DNA of 64,000 nucleotides from Lachnospiraceae bacterium NK3A20 (GCA_900107575.1 FNQX01000011.1:1-64000), one strand, 5' to 3'. Positions 30,253 to 38,253 are shown, counted from the first letter of the stretch. Notes: generated from the sequence alone by a model not told the origin. Numbers and translations: made by a program.

Positions 30253-30311
30253 TCTCGAACGTTTTCGAGCGAACTAAGATTGATTATAACAGACGATGCA
30301 GGCCAATCCAA
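30253..30311 (-). promoter_or_regulatory. Promoter and operator-like palindrome of the GH18 gene
   Basis: On the minus strand -35 TTGGAT (30306-30311), 17-bp spacer, -10 TATAAT (30283-30288). Downstream of the predicted start point is CTCGAA-CGTT-TTCGAG (30253-30268), a possible operator or leader hairpin. Confidence 0.65.
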
Positions 30312-30323
30312 GTTGGAAGTGAG

Positions 30324-30352
30324 GCCGCAGAATACGCGGCACGGGGTATAAG
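30324..30352 (+). repeat. Dispersed hairpin repeat, copy 1
   Basis: GCCGCAGAATACGCGGCAC followed by GGGGTATAAG. It matches copies 2 and 3 (37577-37605, 58235-58263) at 24 of the 26 shared core bases. The core forms a GCCGC/GCGGC hairpin. Here it lies just upstream of the GH18 promoter. Confidence 0.75.
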
Positions 30353-30873
30353 GTTGATCGAATGCAGTCTCTGCCCGCCGCATGGCGGGGTCTGGTACCT
30401 GTGCACACAGGCGGACAGCACACTGCGTGATCCTGCCTGATGTCCGAATGGCAGGATATCGGCTCTTTCCTCAGAAGGAATTCTGTCCCGTGAAGACCCG
30501 TCCGAAAAAGCCGGTCGGAAGTACGGACGGTACCATGCGTCTTGAAACATTTTTGATTTGTAATTGCAACCCGACTTGAGTTCTTGCAGAAGGAATCGGT
30601 CTGCGCGTCCGCAGGCCGCCTGTTCGTAAGACAATGGAGTGCCGCGTGGGCTCCCCATCATAGATATCAGGTGTGGTGAAGATTTGTGTTCCGTGCCCGT
30701 CAACATGGCTGTATTTATTCGATCACGGAACCGATAAGATTTCGTACCGCCTCCTTCCCGGTACTGTCTGTCCGTGCCTCCGATGACTCCACTATAGTGC
30801 GGACTTGCCCGTAATTGTTGGCTTAAATGCGCAATGCTGTCATTTTGTGAAGTTTTCCGGCGCCGCCTGTTGT

Positions 30874-30912
30874 TTTTCCACAACTGTGCATAACTTATCC
30901 GCCGTTTCCACA
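30874..30912. promoter_or_regulatory. DnaA-box-like group upstream of mecA
   Basis: One consensus box on the minus strand, TTATGCACA (30885-30893), lies between TTTTCCACA (30874-30882) and GTTTCCACA (30904-30912). Three near-boxes within 39 bp are more than expected by chance, but only one is perfect. Confidence 0.35.
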
Positions 30913-30970
30913 ACACCGGGCACAGCATCTCACACAGTGCTTAAGTTTTTATAAAGTGTAACCGCTGTTA

Positions 30971-30999
30971 TTGACGCAGTCCCGTTCCAATAGTAAAAC
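30971..30999 (+). promoter_or_regulatory. Promoter of mecA
   Basis: -35 TTGACG (30971-30976), 17-bp spacer, -10 TAAAAC (30994-30999), about 62 bp before the mecA ATG. Confidence 0.6.
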
Positions 31000-31061
31000 T
31001 TATTACACAGGAGAAGGTTTTTATGGAACCAGACCTGAATATACGGGAAGGAGGAGCCTGT

Positions 31062-31847
31062 ATGAAAATAGAAAAGATCAATGAGAATCAGATCCGCTGC
31101 GTCCTCACAAGGGATGATCTGAACGAGAGGCAGTTGAAACTCAGCGAGCTGGCCTACGGCACATCGAAGGCGAAGCAGCTGTTCCAGGACATGATGCAGC
31201 AGGCCGCTTTCCAGTACGGTTTTGACGTTGAGAACATTCCGCTGATGATCGAGGCGATTCCGCTCTCGGGCGAGAGTATCGTGATCGTCGTCACGAAGGT
31301 AGCGAATCCCGAGGAACTGGATACCCGCTTCTCCAGCTTCACCCCGGCGGTCGAAGAGATGCCGGGCAGCGACGAAGACAATGGGCCTTCGAGCGCGATT
31401 GATCAGCTGATCGAGTCCATCCGCAGGACACCCGCGGCGGAGCAGGCAGAGAATGCCGCATCCGGCGCCGCGGCTTCACAGACCAGGGGCAGCGAGAAGA
31501 ATGTCTCGGCCGCGCGAAGAGCCGAGTACATGAAGCTGCGCGAATACATCATGATGCACCGCCTGTACGCGTTTGATTCGCTGGACGGCGCCGTCAACGC
31601 GGCAAGACAGACCGCAGGCCTGTTCCGGGGCAAGAGCGACCTGTTACAGGATCCGCAGAGCCGGCAGTATTATCTCTTCCTCACGATGAAAGACATGGAG
31701 GAGGTCAGCGCGATGCAGAACGTGCTCGCCGCCGTTTCCGAATACGGGAGGCCGCAGCTCGCGTCCTTTGCGAGGGAGCAGCATCTCTCGGAGCACTTCC
31801 GTCTCCTCATCGCAGAGAATGCCTTGCAGGAACTGGCCAGAATCTGA
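31062..31847 (+). CDS. mecA: Adaptor protein MecA
   Basis: This 261-aa protein matches MecA, the adaptor that delivers substrates to the ClpCP protease. The N-terminal substrate domain begins MKIEKINENQIRCVLTRDDLNERQ and continues YGTSKAKQLFQDMMQQA. An acidic, Ala/Ser-rich linker follows (about 105-160). The C-terminal ClpC-binding domain starts near AEYMKLREYIMMHRLYAFDSLDGAV. The start at 31062 has GGAAGGAGGAGCCTGT upstream; an ATG 39 nt earlier lacks this and reads through it. Own promoter and terminator, so a single-gene unit. Confidence 0.92.
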   Translation: MKIEKINENQIRCVLTRDDLNERQLKLSELAYGTSKAKQLFQDMMQQAAFQYGFDVENIPLMIEAIPLSGESIVIVVTKVANPEELDTRFSSFTPAVEEMPGSDEDNGPSSAIDQLIESIRRTPAAEQAENAASGAAASQTRGSEKNVSAARRAEYMKLREYIMMHRLYAFDSLDGAVNAARQTAGLFRGKSDLLQDPQSRQYYLFLTMKDMEEVSAMQNVLAAVSEYGRPQLASFAREQHLSEHFRLLIAENALQELARI

Positions 31848-31870
31848 CAGGAAAGCCTGATATTTTCCCT

Positions 31871-31902
31871 AAATGCAGTCCGATAAAACGGGCTGCATTT
31901 TT
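31871..31902 (+). terminator. Terminator of mecA
   Basis: AAATGCAGTCCG (31871-31882) pairs with CGGGCTGCATTT (31889-31900), 12 bp with one G-U, loop ATAAAA, then TT and C. Confidence 0.85.
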
Positions 31903-31986
31903 CATTTCTGCCCCCGCCGTAACGGGCGGCACATTACGCAAGCAACTTTTCTTCTGCCGATAAATTTATCTGATAATATTTTCACA

Positions 31987-32004
31987 TTGTGAAATATCTC
32001 CAAA
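31987..32004 (+). promoter_or_regulatory. Candidate Rex operator upstream of nifJ
   Basis: TTGTGAAATATCTCCAAA matches the Rex consensus TTGTGAAATATTTCACAA at 15 of 18 positions, with a perfect left half. It lies about 50 bp before the predicted -35 of nifJ, after the mecA terminator. The remainder of this 345-bp gap holds GTTAG/CTAAC arms (32006-32021), the promoter and a leader hairpin. Confidence 0.45.
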
Positions 32005-32053
32005 AGTTAGGCGTTGCTAACTGCCGTTTTTGGTGCTTTTAGCTATGGCGTCA

Positions 32054-32082
32054 TTGATTTTTTGCCCCCTGAATGCTAGTAT
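32054..32082 (+). promoter_or_regulatory. Promoter of nifJ
   Basis: -35 TTGATT (32054-32059), 17-bp spacer, -10 TAGTAT (32077-32082). It gives a leader of about 105 nt. Confidence 0.65.
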
Positions 32083-32117
32083 TGTGCTTATGATAGATTT
32101 GCTGTGCGGGGGCGGTC

Positions 32118-32139
32118 TATACGGATTTTCGTCCGTATA
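32118..32139 (+). promoter_or_regulatory. Leader hairpin of nifJ mRNA
   Basis: TATACGGA (32118-32125) and TCCGTATA (32132-32139) form a perfect 8-bp stem with the loop TTTTCG, 54 bp before the start codon. It may protect the 5' end of an abundant mRNA. Confidence 0.45.
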
Positions 32140-32192
32140 TTCTTTGCCATGCCCTACACGCAGTATCAAATAAAACAGGAGGAAACAAAACT

Positions 32193-35100
32193 ATGGCAAG
32201 AAAGTATTTAACCATGGATGGTAACGAAGCTGCGGCACATGCAGCCTATGCGTATACCGAAGTCGCTACCATCTACCCCATCACACCGTCATCGGTTATG
32301 CCCGAGCACGTGGATGAGTGGGCAACCGCTGGCCGTAAGAACATCTTCGGTGATGTCGTACACGTTACCGAGATGCAGTCTGAGGCTGGTGCTGCCGGTG
32401 CCACACACGGTTCTATCGTAGCCGGTGCGATGACATCCACATTCACCGCTTCTCAGGGACTTCTTCTGATGATCCCCAACATCTATAAGGTCGCAGGTGA
32501 GGGCCTGCCGGCAGTATTCAACGTATCTGCCCGCTGCGTCGCAACCCACGCCCTGAACATCTTCGGTGATCATTCCGACGTTATGGCTTGCCGCCAGACC
32601 GGTGCTGCCATGCTCTGCGAGTCTTCCGTACAGGAAGTTATGGATCTGACTCCCGTTGCTTACTGCGCTGCAGTAGACGGCTCTCTTCCGTTCATCAACT
32701 TCTTCGACGGTTTCCGTACCTCTCACGAAATTCAGAAGATCCAGGTTTGGGACTATGAGGATCTGAAGGATCTCATCGACCTTGACAAGGTTCAGGAGTT
32801 CCGTGACAAGGCTCTGAACTCGAATCATCCTCGTCAGATGGGTTCCGCACAGAACCCGGATATCTTCTTCACCACACGTGAGGCCTGCAATTCGAAATAC
32901 GACGCAATGCCTGCCATCGTCCAGAAGTACATGGACAAGGTCAATGCAAAGCTCGGCACCGATTACAAGCTCTTCAACTACTATGGTGCAGCAGATGCAG
33001 ATCAGATCATCATCGCTATGGGTTCCGTTAACGAGACCATCGAGGAGACCATTGATTATCTGAATGCACAGGGCAGCAAGGTGGGTCTTGTTAAAGTAAG
33101 ACTGTACAGACCTTTCGACGCGAAGGCTCTGATCGATGTAATTCCTGAGACGGTTACCAAGATCTCCGTACTCGACAGAACAAAGGAGCCCGGTTCCATC
33201 GGCGAGCCTCTGTATCTGGATGTAGTCGCAGCTCTTCGTGACTCCAAGTTCAAGGATGCCAGGATCTTCGGCGGCCGTTACGGTCTCGGTTCCAACGACA
33301 CCACACCCGCACAGATCATCGCAGTTTACAACAATACCGAGAAGGAAGAGTTCACCATCGGCATCAACGATGATGTTACCAACCTCTCCCTGCCTACCGG
33401 CCAGGACGTTGTTACAACTCCGGAAGGAACTGTATGCTGCAAGTTCTGGGGCCTTGGTGCAGATGGTACCGTAGGTGCCAACAAGAACTCCATCAAGATC
33501 ATCGGCGACAACACCGACATGTACGCACAGGCTTACTTCGATTATGACTCCAAGAAGTCCGGCGGCGTTACGATGTCTCACCTTCGTTTCGGTAAGAAGC
33601 CGATCAAGTCGACCTACCTGATCCATCAGGCGAACTTCGTTGCCTGCCACAAGAAGGAGTACATCCGCAAGTTCAACATGGTGCAGGAGCTCGTTCCCGG
33701 CGGCAGCTTCCTTCTGAACTGCAACTGGTCCGACGCTGACCTTGAGAAGGAACTTCCCGGACAGGTGAAGAAGTTCATCCACGACAACAAGATCAACCTC
33801 TACACCATCGACGGTGTAAAGCTTGGTATTGAGACTGGTATGGGACCGACCCGTATCAACACCATCCTGCAGTCCGCATTCTTCAGCATCACGGGCATCA
33901 TCCCTCAGGACGACGCAATCCAGCTGATGAAGGACGCAGCTCAGAAGACATACGGCCGTAAGGGTCAGGATGTCGTAGAGAAGAACTGGAAGGCCATTGA
34001 TGCCGGTGCAACAGGCTGGCACAAGGTTGAGGTTCCGGAATCCTGGGCTAGCGCCGAGGATGAGGGTCTCGATTTCCAGAAGATCACTTCCGACCGCAAG
34101 GATGTTCAGGACTTCGTCAACAACATTCAGATCGCTGTTTCCGCTCAGGAAGGCCACAACCTGAAGGTTTCCGACGTTCTTCCTTATGAAGACGGCTCGA
34201 CTCCTTCCGGCTCCGCTGCTTTCGAGAAGCGTGGCATCGCTGTCAATGTTCCTGTATGGAATCCTGAGACATGTATTGAGTGTACATTCTGCTCCTATGT
34301 CTGCCCTCACGCTGCAATCCGTTCCTTCGCTATGACCGAGGAAGAGGCTGCAAACGCACCGGAAGGCACAGTGACAAAGGATCTCGTAGGTATGCCTGGT
34401 TACAAGTACGCGATCGTCGTTTCCACGATGGATTGCACGGGCTGCGGATCCTGCGCGAATGTCTGCCCTGGCAACATCAAGAACTCCACTCTGACCATGA
34501 CGCTCAAGGAGGATGCTGAGAAGCTGAACAACCAGCAGACCACATTCAACTATGCTGTCACACTTCCTGTGAAGGAAGAGGTTGTGGAGAAGTTCAAGCC
34601 TACGACTGTGAAGGGCTCTCAGTTCAAGAAGCCTCTGCTCGAGTTCTCCGGCGCTTGCGCTGGCTGCGGCGAGACTCCTTACATCAAGCTCATCACACAG
34701 CTGTTCGGCGATCACATGATGGTCGGCAACGCAACAGGCTGCTCCTCTATCTGGGGCAACTCCTCTCCTTCCACACCTTACACGGTGAACGCAGAGGGTC
34801 ACGGACCTGCATGGAGCAACTCTCTGTTCGAGGATGCTGCTGAGTTCGGCTTCGGTATGTTCCTGGGCGACGAGGCAGTTCGTGGACAGTTAAAAGAGAA
34901 GGTAGCCGCATGGAATGGTGACGGCGCCGCTGAGTGGCTCGACACCTACGAAGACGGCAATGCCAACCAGGCTGCTACGAAGAAGCTGGTAGAGGCTCTT
35001 ACCGCTGACGGCTCTGCAGAGGCACAGGAGATCCTCGCTAAGAAGGACTTCCTGAACAAGAAGTCTCAGTGGATCATCGGTGGTGATGGCTGGGCATTCG

Positions 35101-35708
35101 ATATCGGCTACGGCGGAGTTGACCACGTTCTGGCTTCCGGCAAGGACGTCAACATCTTCGTTCTGAACACCGAAGTTTACTCCAACACAGGCGGACAGTC
35201 TTCCAAGGCTACACCGGAAGGTGCAGTTGCACAGTTCGCTGCCGGCGGCAAGGAGACACCTCAGAAGGATCTCGCTGCGATGGCAATGAGCTATGGCTAT
35301 GTCTATGTTGCTCAGGTTGCAATGGGCGCTGATTACAATCAGACGATCAAGGCAATCACCGAGGCAGAGGCTTATCATGGACCTTCCCTGGTGATCGGTT
35401 ATGCACCCTGCATCAACCAGGGTATCCGTAAGGGCATGAACAAGGCTATGACCGAGGAGAAGCTGGCAGTCGAGACAGGCTACTACAACCTGTTCAGATT
35501 CAATCCGGAAGGCGGAGACAAGAAGTTCACTCTGGACTCCAAGCCCGCAACGAAGGAGTACAGCGAGTTCCTTGGCGGCGAGGTTCGTTACACCTCCCTG
35601 CAGCGCAAGAATCCTGAGAGAGCAGCAAAGCTCTTCGCAGAAGCTGAGCAGCACGCAAAGGATCACTACGCATATCTGCAGAAGCTCTCCAGCCTCTACA
35701 ACGCCTGA
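32193..35708 (+). CDS. nifJ: Pyruvate:ferredoxin (flavodoxin) oxidoreductase
   Basis: This 1171-aa single-chain PFOR oxidatively decarboxylates pyruvate to acetyl-CoA, CO2 and reduced ferredoxin, the core of anaerobic fermentation. The order is: an N-terminal pyruvate-binding domain (AYAYTEVATIYPITPSS), the gamma and CoA-binding regions, a 2x[4Fe-4S] insert near 690-760 (CIECTFCSYVCP; CTGCGSCANVCP), the proximal cluster motif CAGCGETPY, and a C-terminal TPP domain (GGDGWAFDIGYGG, NTEVYSNTGGQ). A strong AGGAGG-type site precedes the ATG. Codon use differs from the neighbours (many GCT, GGT, GTT codons), as expected for a very highly expressed gene. A ferredoxin gene follows. Confidence 0.98.
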   Translation: MARKYLTMDGNEAAAHAAYAYTEVATIYPITPSSVMPEHVDEWATAGRKNIFGDVVHVTEMQSEAGAAGATHGSIVAGAMTSTFTASQGLLLMIPNIYKVAGEGLPAVFNVSARCVATHALNIFGDHSDVMACRQTGAAMLCESSVQEVMDLTPVAYCAAVDGSLPFINFFDGFRTSHEIQKIQVWDYEDLKDLIDLDKVQEFRDKALNSNHPRQMGSAQNPDIFFTTREACNSKYDAMPAIVQKYMDKVNAKLGTDYKLFNYYGAADADQIIIAMGSVNETIEETIDYLNAQGSKVGLVKVRLYRPFDAKALIDVIPETVTKISVLDRTKEPGSIGEPLYLDVVAALRDSKFKDARIFGGRYGLGSNDTTPAQIIAVYNNTEKEEFTIGINDDVTNLSLPTGQDVVTTPEGTVCCKFWGLGADGTVGANKNSIKIIGDNTDMYAQAYFDYDSKKSGGVTMSHLRFGKKPIKSTYLIHQANFVACHKKEYIRKFNMVQELVPGGSFLLNCNWSDADLEKELPGQVKKFIHDNKINLYTIDGVKLGIETGMGPTRINTILQSAFFSITGIIPQDDAIQLMKDAAQKTYGRKGQDVVEKNWKAIDAGATGWHKVEVPESWASAEDEGLDFQKITSDRKDVQDFVNNIQIAVSAQEGHNLKVSDVLPYEDGSTPSGSAAFEKRGIAVNVPVWNPETCIECTFCSYVCPHAAIRSFAMTEEEAANAPEGTVTKDLVGMPGYKYAIVVSTMDCTGCGSCANVCPGNIKNSTLTMTLKEDAEKLNNQQTTFNYAVTLPVKEEVVEKFKPTTVKGSQFKKPLLEFSGACAGCGETPYIKLITQLFGDHMMVGNATGCSSIWGNSSPSTPYTVNAEGHGPAWSNSLFEDAAEFGFGMFLGDEAVRGQLKEKVAAWNGDGAAEWLDTYEDGNANQAATKKLVEALTADGSAEAQEILAKKDFLNKKSQWIIGGDGWAFDIGYGGVDHVLASGKDVNIFVLNTEVYSNTGGQSSKATPEGAVAQFAAGGKETPQKDLAAMAMSYGYVYVAQVAMGADYNQTIKAITEAEAYHGPSLVIGYAPCINQGIRKGMNKAMTEEKLAVETGYYNLFRFNPEGGDKKFTLDSKPATKEYSEFLGGEVRYTSLQRKNPERAAKLFAEAEQHAKDHYAYLQKLSSLYNA

Positions 35709-35762
35709 TCGGTCAATGTTAGCATTGGCAAACGTGATCGTCGGGTAGTAGACTAAACAATG

Positions 35763-35794
35763 TCAGATGGAAAGCACCAGTGCTTTCCATCTGA
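35763..35794 (+). promoter_or_regulatory. Intercistronic hairpin between nifJ and ferredoxin
   Basis: A perfect 15-bp stem (TCAGATGGAAAGCAC, 35763-35777, with 35780-35794) is followed by no U tract. It probably stabilises or processes the mRNA so that the ferredoxin message differs in amount from nifJ. Confidence 0.6.
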
Positions 35795-35847
35795 TCTAAA
35801 CTATGGAATGAACGCATGGTTCATAAATTCTAAAGGAGGATTCTACT

Positions 35848-36018
35848 ATGCCGCGTGTTATTAGTGATGCTTGCATCAGCTGTGGTTCCTGTGCAGCGCA
35901 GTGCCCCGTACAGGCCATTTCTCAGGGTGATTCTCACTACGAGATCGATCCCAACACCTGCATCGACTGCGGTGCTTGCGAGGCTCAGTGCCCTGTAGGC
36001 GCAATCTCTGAGGCTTAA
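35848..36018 (+). CDS. 2[4Fe-4S] ferredoxin
   Basis: This small 56-aa clostridial-type ferredoxin has two canonical cluster motifs, CISCGSCAAQCP (Cys9, 12, 15, 19) and CIDCGACEAQCP (Cys38, 41, 44, 48). It carries electrons from PFOR to hydrogenase or other acceptors. AAAGGAGGATTCTACT is a strong ribosome binding site. It lies 139 bp after nifJ and ends in a terminator. The short length and tandem motifs are typical of the family, and codon use resembles nifJ. Confidence 0.96.
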   Translation: MPRVISDACISCGSCAAQCPVQAISQGDSHYEIDPNTCIDCGACEAQCPVGAISEA

Positions 36019-36048
36019 TCAGTCCAAGAGACTATCAGCGATAAATGT

Positions 36049-36082
36049 AAAAGCCCTTCCGGTCGTAGCCGGAAGGGCTTTT
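36049..36082 (+). terminator. Bidirectional terminator between ferredoxin and dnaB
   Basis: AAAAGCCCTTCCGG (36049-36062) pairs perfectly with 36069-36082, loop 6 nt. A and T tracts on both sides suit both converging transcripts. Confidence 0.9.
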
Positions 36083-36131
36083 CGTATACTCATATTTATC
36101 TGTGTTGGTATTGCAGGCACGCCGCAGCGAT

Positions 36132-37511
36132 TCAGGCTCCCATGGCGTCGCCGCCCTGCTCTTCCACGGCAAGGTTTGCGAATTTGGTGAGCTCCGGAAT
36201 CCACTTGAGCTTGACGGTGCCGACAGGGCCGTTACGCTGTTTCGCAATGATGATCTCGGCAACGCCCTTATCCGGGGAATCCGGATGGTAGTAGTCGTCA
36301 CGGTAGATGAACATGACGACGTCGGCATCCTGCTCGATGGCGCCGGATTCACGCAAATCCGAGAGCATCGGTCGTTTGTCCGTACGGGACTCCACAGCAC
36401 GGGAGAGCTGGGAGAGGCAGACTACCGGCACATTCAGCTCACGCGCGAGAGCCTTGAGCTGTCTTGAGATATCGGATACCTCCTGCTGCCTCGAGTCCTG
36501 ATTCTTCGCCGAGGCACTGCCGCTCATCAGCTGCAGATAGTCGATGATGATCATGTCCAGGCCGTAGTCCATCTTGTAGCGCATACATTTGGAGCGCAGC
36601 TCTGCGACCGTGATGGCGGGCGTATCATCCAGGAGGAGATGGCTCTGCCCGATGACGCCGGCGCTCTCAATGAGGTCGTTCCACTCGCTGTCCGACATGT
36701 CACCGATACGGATCTTCTGCGCATCGACGTGCGATTCCATGGAGAACATACGGTTGATCAGCTGTTCCTTCGACATTTCGAGGGAGAAGATCGCACACCA
36801 CTTGCCGTCGCGGATCGCGACACGGTCTGCGATATTAAGGACCAGCGCGGTTTTGCCCATGGAAGGTCTCGCCGCAATGAGAATGAAGTCCGCCGGCTGG
36901 AAGCCGGCGGTACGGTTGTCCAGATCGATAAAGCCTGTCGCAACACCGGTGACATTACCCTTTACCTTGGAGGCCGCGACAACCTTGTCGATCGCACGCA
37001 GCACGACCTGACGAATCGGAACGAACTCAGCTGAATTCCTCCTCTGGGAGAGGTGGAAAATCTCCGTCTCCGCCTTGTTCAGCAGCTGATTCGTGTCTTC
37101 CTGCCCCGCATAGGCAGCATTTGCGATCTCCTCGTTGGCACGGATCAATTTACGCAGTGTAGACTTATCCGCCACGATCTTCGCATAACTCTCCACATTG
37201 GCAGACGTCGGCACCTGTGCGATGAGCGCCGTGAGTGCCTCATTGCTGTACAGCTCCGGCGGGAGATTTTTCTCCTTCATCTTGTTCTGCAGCGTGACAG
37301 GATCGACCGCCATGTGGTCGTGGTCGAGCTCGACCATTGTCTCGAACATCACACCGTACTGTTTCGAATAGAAGTCATCTGCCGTCAGGTACTCAGCTGC
37401 CTTGCTGATCGCCTGCTCGTCCATGAGCATGGCACCGACGACGGACATCTCCGCCTCCAGACTGTGCGGCATGACCCGTGTAATACTGTTGTCATTCGTT
37501 GAATCCGGCAT
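36132..37511 (-). CDS. dnaB: Replicative DNA helicase DnaB
   Basis: DnaB (459 aa; the gene is called dnaC in Bacillus) is the hexameric replicative helicase. The N-terminal domain (MPHSLEAEMSVVGAML) and the RecA-like motor are complete: Walker A ARPSMGKTA, Walker B DMIIIDYLQLM, and motif LSQLSRAVESR. Its loader genes dnaD and dnaC are at 11.4-13.3 kb. The start at 37511 has only a weak AGGTAG; ATG at 37472 is an alternative. Upstream is rplI, separated by about 100 bp with the dispersed repeat, as in the Bacillus rplI-helicase order. Confidence 0.97.
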   Translation of the reverse strand: MPDSTNDNSITRVMPHSLEAEMSVVGAMLMDEQAISKAAEYLTADDFYSKQYGVMFETMVELDHDHMAVDPVTLQNKMKEKNLPPELYSNEALTALIAQVPTSANVESYAKIVADKSTLRKLIRANEEIANAAYAGQEDTNQLLNKAETEIFHLSQRRNSAEFVPIRQVVLRAIDKVVAASKVKGNVTGVATGFIDLDNRTAGFQPADFILIAARPSMGKTALVLNIADRVAIRDGKWCAIFSLEMSKEQLINRMFSMESHVDAQKIRIGDMSDSEWNDLIESAGVIGQSHLLLDDTPAITVAELRSKCMRYKMDYGLDMIIIDYLQLMSGSASAKNQDSRQQEVSDISRQLKALARELNVPVVCLSQLSRAVESRTDKRPMLSDLRESGAIEQDADVVMFIYRDDYYHPDSPDKGVAEIIIAKQRNGPVGTVKLKWIPELTKFANLAVEEQGGDAMGA

Positions 37512-37545
37512 TCTTACAATCTACCTGTAAAAAAATAAGTCCACG

Positions 37546-37605
37546 AGAAATCGCCTTGACGATTTTTCATGCGGACGCCGCAAAATACGCGGCACTGGGT
37601 ATGAA
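37546..37605 (+). repeat. Dispersed hairpin repeat, copy 2 (composite form)
   Basis: The copy comprises hairpin A (AAATCG CCTTGA CGATTT, 37548-37565) followed by hairpin B (GCCGCAAAATACGCGGC) and CACTGGGTAT (37577-37602). The 26-nt core of B is identical to copy 3. It lies between rplI and dnaB. On the minus strand TTATTTTTTT follows hairpin A, so it may also end rplI transcripts. Confidence 0.75.
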
Positions 37606-37611
37606 TCAATC

Positions 37612-38058
37612 TTACAGCTGGCTTACCAGCACATAGAGCCTGCCGGTGACTTCCGGGTGCAGCTTAATCGCAACCTCGTGCATGCCGAAGGTCTTGATCG
37701 GATCGTCCACGACGATCTTCTTCTTGTCCAGCTCGAGGCCGAACTGTTTCTTCGCGGCTTCCGCGATTTCCTTGGAAGAGATAGAACCGAAGACTGCTCC
37801 ATTCTCGCCGGCCTTGAGCTTCACCTCTATCTTCTTCGACTCCAGATCTCTTGCGAGCTCCTGTGCCTCCGCCAGCTTCTGTGCGGCGAGCTTGTCCTCG
37901 TGTGCCTGCTGGAGCTTCAGCTCATTTTTGTTCTTATCCGTCGCCTCTACACCTACCTTGTGGGGCAGAACATAGTTCCTGGCATAACCGTCGCTGACAT
38001 TCACAATCTGGCCCTTCTTGCCGAGCGCCTTCACATCCTGTAACAAAATTACCTTCAT
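37612..38058 (-). CDS. rplI: Ribosomal protein L9
   Basis: RplI (148 aa) is the elongated L9 protein of the large subunit. It has MKVILLQDVKALGKKGQIVNVSDGYARNYVLP, the conserved N-terminal rRNA-binding domain, a long charged connecting helix and the C-terminal domain ending TGRLYVLVSQL. AAAGAGAGGTTTCTATT precedes the ATG. It lies between gdpP and dnaB, with structured repeats on both sides (38110-38253 and 37546-37605), which may set its expression level apart from its neighbours. Confidence 0.97.
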   Translation of the reverse strand: MKVILLQDVKALGKKGQIVNVSDGYARNYVLPHKVGVEATDKNKNELKLQQAHEDKLAAQKLAEAQELARDLESKKIEVKLKAGENGAVFGSISSKEIAEAAKKQFGLELDKKKIVVDDPIKTFGMHEVAIKLHPEVTGRLYVLVSQL

Positions 38059-38109
38059 AATAGAAACCTCTCTTTAACTTAGAATATTCACATCAATCTG
38101 TGCTACAAC

Positions 38110-38253
38110 GCCTGCCGCGCTATGCGCGGCTAAGGTGTATGCGCTATGCGCTACAACGCCTGCCGCGCTATGCGCGGCTAAGGTGTATGCGCTATGCGCT
38201 ACACCGCCTGCCGCGCTATGCGCGGCTAAGGTGCTTGTGCTACGCGCAGCACC
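38110..38253 (-). repeat. Tandem two-hairpin repeat (3 x 48 bp) between gdpP and rplI
   Basis: Three adjacent 48-bp units (starting 38110, 38158 and 38206). Units 1 and 2 are nearly identical; unit 3 diverges in its second half but keeps pairing (GTGCTTGTGC with GCGCAGCAC). Each begins with the hairpin GCCGCGC-TAT-GCGCGGC followed by TAAGG and a second weaker stem. It ends 4 bp from the gdpP stop codon. Confidence 0.9.

Larger units (their letters stand above)
30203..31061. other. 859-bp gene-poor stretch between divergent GH18 and mecA genes
   Basis: No convincing coding gene is seen. A 214-codon open frame on the minus strand (30284-30928) has no recognisable motifs or ribosome binding site. 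The stretch holds the GH18 promoter, one copy of the dispersed hairpin repeat, several stems (CCCGCC-GCAT-GGCGGG near 30374; TCCTGCC...GGCAGGA near 30433; CCGTCCG...CGGACGG near 30509; GTTCCGTG/CACGGAAC around 30690-30730), a DnaA-like group (30874-30912) and the mecA promoter. A structured RNA is possible but no known family was recognised. Confidence 0.5.

Noticed and set aside
30284-30928. 214-codon open frame in the gap between the GH18 and mecA genes
   Set aside because: No recognisable motif, no ribosome binding site, and it crosses a promoter, a dispersed repeat and several hairpins. Better read as non-coding.
31981-31995. TTTCACA-T-TGTGAAA taken as a CRP-type operator
   Set aside because: The half-site order is inverted relative to TGTGA-N6-TCACA. 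The overlapping Rex-like reading fits better.
32289-34802. 837-codon open frame antisense to nifJ
   Set aside because: Antisense shadow of the strongly biased codon use of nifJ; the protein has no family features.
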